From the NCBI GenBank assembly GCA_003138895.1, contig PLHJ01000006.1:62001-126000 (forward strand): a stretch of DNA of 64,000 bases, in the 5' to 3' direction. The notes beneath the pieces are model-generated. The model was not told the origin of the DNA. It was given only the letters and a program-made list of their open reading frames with translations, and ran no database searches. This document shows, piece after piece, positions 62,023 through 64,000 of the stretch; position 1 is the first letter of the stretch, and every line of letters starts with the position of its first letter. Source of the stretch: Acidimicrobiaceae bacterium. Lineage in GTDB: Bacteria; Actinomycetota; Acidimicrobiia; Acidimicrobiales; RAAP-2. The translations under genes and the position numbers were made by a program.

Positions 62023-63303
62023 ATGAACGTTCGCGAAGATTGGGTCTTTCGTGGACTTTTCCATCAAAGTACGAGTGACGACCTTTTTGAGCGATTAAGT
62101 GCCGGGGGCATCACTACGTACGCGGGTTTTGACCCCACCGGCACGTCGCTGCATATTGGACATCTCATACCCGTATTGAACTTGCGACGTCTGCAATTAG
62201 CTGGTAATCGCCCCATTGCCTTGGCGGGCGGCGGCACTGGACTTATTGGCGACCCCAGTTTCAAAGCGACCGAGCGGCTGATCTTGAGTGACGCGGAAAT
62301 CGCGCACAATATTGAAGGAATCCGCTCACAACTCGGCCGGTTCTTAGATTTTGGGCCGTCGAAGAACGACACCACTGCGTTGTTGCTCGATAACGCCACG
62401 TGGCTTCGCCCACTCGTGTTAACGGATTTTCTCCGCGACGTTGGCAAGCACTTCACCGTCAATCAAATGATCGCCAAAGAATCGGTGAAGAGTCGCCTTG
62501 AGAGGGTCGACGTTGGTATTTCGTACACCGAGTTCTCCTATATGTTGTTACAGTCCTACGATTTTCACGAATTGTTTCGCCGTCACAACTGCACGTTGCA
62601 GATTGGTGGTTCGGATCAATGGGGAAATATCACAATGGGTGCCGAACTCGTTCGAAAACTCGACGGCGGTAGCGCGGACGGCCTCACGTCGCCACTGCTG
62701 TTGCGAGCCGACGGGACGAAATTTGGCAAGTCGGAATTGGGTGACAACGTTTGGCTCGACGCCGATATGACGTCGCCGTTCGTAATGCACCAATTCTTTC
62801 TCAATAGCGACGACTCCATCACGCCTCAGTTGCTTCGGTTCTTCACGTTCCTTGACCACGACGAGATCCTTTCGCTGGATGAACGTTTAAAAGCGGCGCC
62901 CCAAGAACGTCTCGCACAACGAGTGCTGGCTAACGAAGTCGTGGCGCTGGTGCACGGTGAAGAGGCGGCCAAGGCCGCGGAGCGAGCAGGCGAAGCGTTG
63001 TTTGGCGAGTCCATTGGCGATCTTGATGAGAAAATGTTGTTGGAAGTGGTGGCCGACGCGCCGTCTTCAACGTTTGCTCGAAGTGAGGTAGTGGAAGGGA
63101 TAGACGGTGCCGATCTTTTAGTGCGCTGCGAACTGGCGAAATCGCTCAGTGAGGCTCGTCGTTTCCTTGATCAGGGTGGTGTCTACGTCAACAATCGCCG
63201 TCTCGCGGCCGACGCGAAGGTCAACGCCACCTTCTTGTTGCACGACCGCTACCTCGTTGTTCGTCGTGGCCGACGCTCGCTTCATCTCGTGGTCGTCGGG
63301 TGA
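62023..63303 (+). CDS. tyrS: tyrosyl-tRNA synthetase
   Basis: Class I aminoacyl-tRNA synthetase, 426 residues. The HIGH-type motif is HIGH in TSLHIGHLIPVL and the KMSKS-type loop is KFGKSE. GFDPTGTSLH and GGSDQWGNI bind tyrosyl-adenylate. The C-terminal S4-like RNA-binding domain starts near residue 355 (SLSEARRFLDQGGVYVNN). Start ATG 62023. The stop overlaps the lipoprotein start by 4 nt. Confidence 0.97.
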   Translation: MNVREDWVFRGLFHQSTSDDLFERLSAGGITTYAGFDPTGTSLHIGHLIPVLNLRRLQLAGNRPIALAGGGTGLIGDPSFKATERLILSDAEIAHNIEGIRSQLGRFLDFGPSKNDTTALLLDNATWLRPLVLTDFLRDVGKHFTVNQMIAKESVKSRLERVDVGISYTEFSYMLLQSYDFHELFRRHNCTLQIGGSDQWGNITMGAELVRKLDGGSADGLTSPLLLRADGTKFGKSELGDNVWLDADMTSPFVMHQFFLNSDDSITPQLLRFFTFLDHDEILSLDERLKAAPQERLAQRVLANEVVALVHGEEAAKAAERAGEALFGESIGDLDEKMLLEVVADAPSSTFARSEVVEGIDGADLLVRCELAKSLSEARRFLDQGGVYVNNRRLAADAKVNATFLLHDRYLVVRRGRRSLHLVVVG

Positions 63304-63740
63304 CTCGACGCGTGGTAGTGGTCGCGCTCGCGGCGCTGCTACTGGCTGCGTGCGGTTCCATTTCCAACACGAAAAAAGTCACGACGTGGGTCGAGCAAAG
63401 TTCGTTCACGTCGAGCAAGACCACTTTGCTCAATGACGCGAAAAACGCCTCGAACGCACTTTCTAACTTGAGTTTGTCGGCAAATTCGTTGCACACAGTG
63501 TGTGGCGTATTACTGGTTGACGCCGAAGCCGCCAATTCGGCGCTGCCGACGCCCGACCAACAGGCCACTTCCTTGCTCTCAAAGGCGTACAACGCCATGG
63601 GGGACGGGGCCAACACGTGTTACAAGGCGGACTCGAACACAGCTGTTCGCTCTCGTGCCAAGGCGTATCTCCAGCAGGGGGCTACTGATTTGGCTCTAGG
63701 GGCCGTGCGATTACGGGTGGCCGAAGGAAAGAGCCCCTAA
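63300..63740 (+). CDS. putative lipoprotein, 146 aa
   Basis: Secreted and lipid-anchored by signal: basic start, hydrophobic helix, and a lipobox LLLAAC with the modified cysteine at residue 18, cleaved by LspA. The mature part is helical and Ala/Ser-rich with two further cysteines (VCGV and NTCYKA), which may form a disulfide. No domain recognised. GTG start in a GTGA overlap with tyrS. Confidence 0.75.
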   Translation: MTRRVVVVALAALLLAACGSISNTKKVTTWVEQSSFTSSKTTLLNDAKNASNALSNLSLSANSLHTVCGVLLVDAEAANSALPTPDQQATSLLSKAYNAMGDGANTCYKADSNTAVRSRAKAYLQQGATDLALGAVRLRVAEGKSP

Positions 63741-64000
63741 ATGGGTGTTGACGCACTTATTGCGGCTTCGGACGACGACGATCGCCGTCGCCGCGTGGTG
63801 TGGAGTATTCCCACGCCACTGGGCATCCTCGGTACGTCGAGCGCCGAGAATGCAGTGCATCTCATGACGATTTCATGGTTCGTCCCGGTTGCCAATGAAC
63901 CCAGCCAGATCCTGTTTTCGCTCGAGGCCACGTCGCGAAGTGCCGAGAACCTGCGGGCCAATCCCGCCGCCACGATCAGCCTTTTACATCGTGACGATCG
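63741..64000 (+). CDS. flavin reductase-like FMN-binding protein, 3' partial
   Basis: Reads directly from the base after the lipoprotein stop, ATG at 63741, and runs off the window edge with 86 residues visible. After an acidic and arginine-rich lead it shows WSIPTPLGILGTSSAE, HLMTISWFVPVANEPSQIL and FSLEATSRSAENLRANP, the pattern of the flavin reductase/FMN-binding split-barrel family. Its C-terminal part and any fused domain are not visible. Confidence 0.8.
   Translation, partial: MGVDALIAASDDDDRRRRVVWSIPTPLGILGTSSAENAVHLMTISWFVPVANEPSQILFSLEATSRSAENLRANPAATISLLHRDD

Overview
The window reads as chromosome of a medium-GC actinobacterium. Four things point to class Acidimicrobiia or a close relative: a MraZ-headed division and cell-wall cluster without ftsA but with sepF and divIVA downstream; a bacterial proteasome activator (Bpa); DUF3040, WS/DGAT acyltransferase and menaquinone genes; and a DNPR motif in MurE, which indicates meso-diaminopimelate peptidoglycan. 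GTG starts and 1- or 4-nt gene overlaps are very common. There are no insertion sequences, phage genes, CRISPR arrays or rRNA. The taxonomic call is inference from gene content only.

Layout. 1-2540: end of a Wzm/Wzt-type polysaccharide exporter and a HAD phosphatase. 2.6-10.3 kb: 1-Cys peroxiredoxin, aldo/keto reductase, acyl-CoA synthetase, oligoribonuclease, dUTPase, WS/DGAT acyltransferase, tRNA-Gly(GCC), and a TetR regulator divergent from an epimerase with two operator-like palindromes between them. 10.3-19.6 kb: LprI-like protein, acetate permease (SatP family) behind a 31-bp palindrome, esterase and sulfatase, nitroreductase, ABC transporter pair, a 500-bp non-coding stretch, ClC channel, Fur-family regulator, and an msrA broken by a one-base frameshift. 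19.6-25.9 kb: nitronate monooxygenase, DHA2 exporter, low-Mr tyrosine phosphatase, small membrane proteins, ROK kinase, and a compact set of small protein, HNH nuclease and lipoate-ligase-like protein.

25.9-43.9 kb is the division and wall cluster: mraZ-rsmH-ftsL-ftsI-murE-mraY-ftsW-murG-murC-murB-ftsQ-ftsZ-yggS-sepF-yggT-divIVA-(Lys-rich DksA/TraR)-lspA-rluD. It starts at a phased array of MraZ boxes, and most junctions overlap, so it is probably one translationally coupled unit. murF and murD are missing from their usual places. 43.9-53.0 kb: group 2 sigma factor, Rrf2 regulator, bpa, dnaE, two unrecognised genes and a YyaL/DUF255 protein. 53.1-61.3 kb: menE, menB, menA, menH and menD, interleaved with an SDR, an SRPBCC protein and a second sulfatase. 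61.3 kb to the end: ccdA, tyrS, a lipoprotein and a truncated flavin-reductase-like gene.

Most of the window is ordinary chromosome. The items most worth a second look are the six-repeat MraZ operator, the missing murF/murD together with altered motifs in MurG and MurC, the histone-H1-like extension on the DksA/TraR protein, the msrA frameshift at a T4 run, the two unmatched palindromic operators, and the menH/menD head-to-head pair with 5 bp between start codons.
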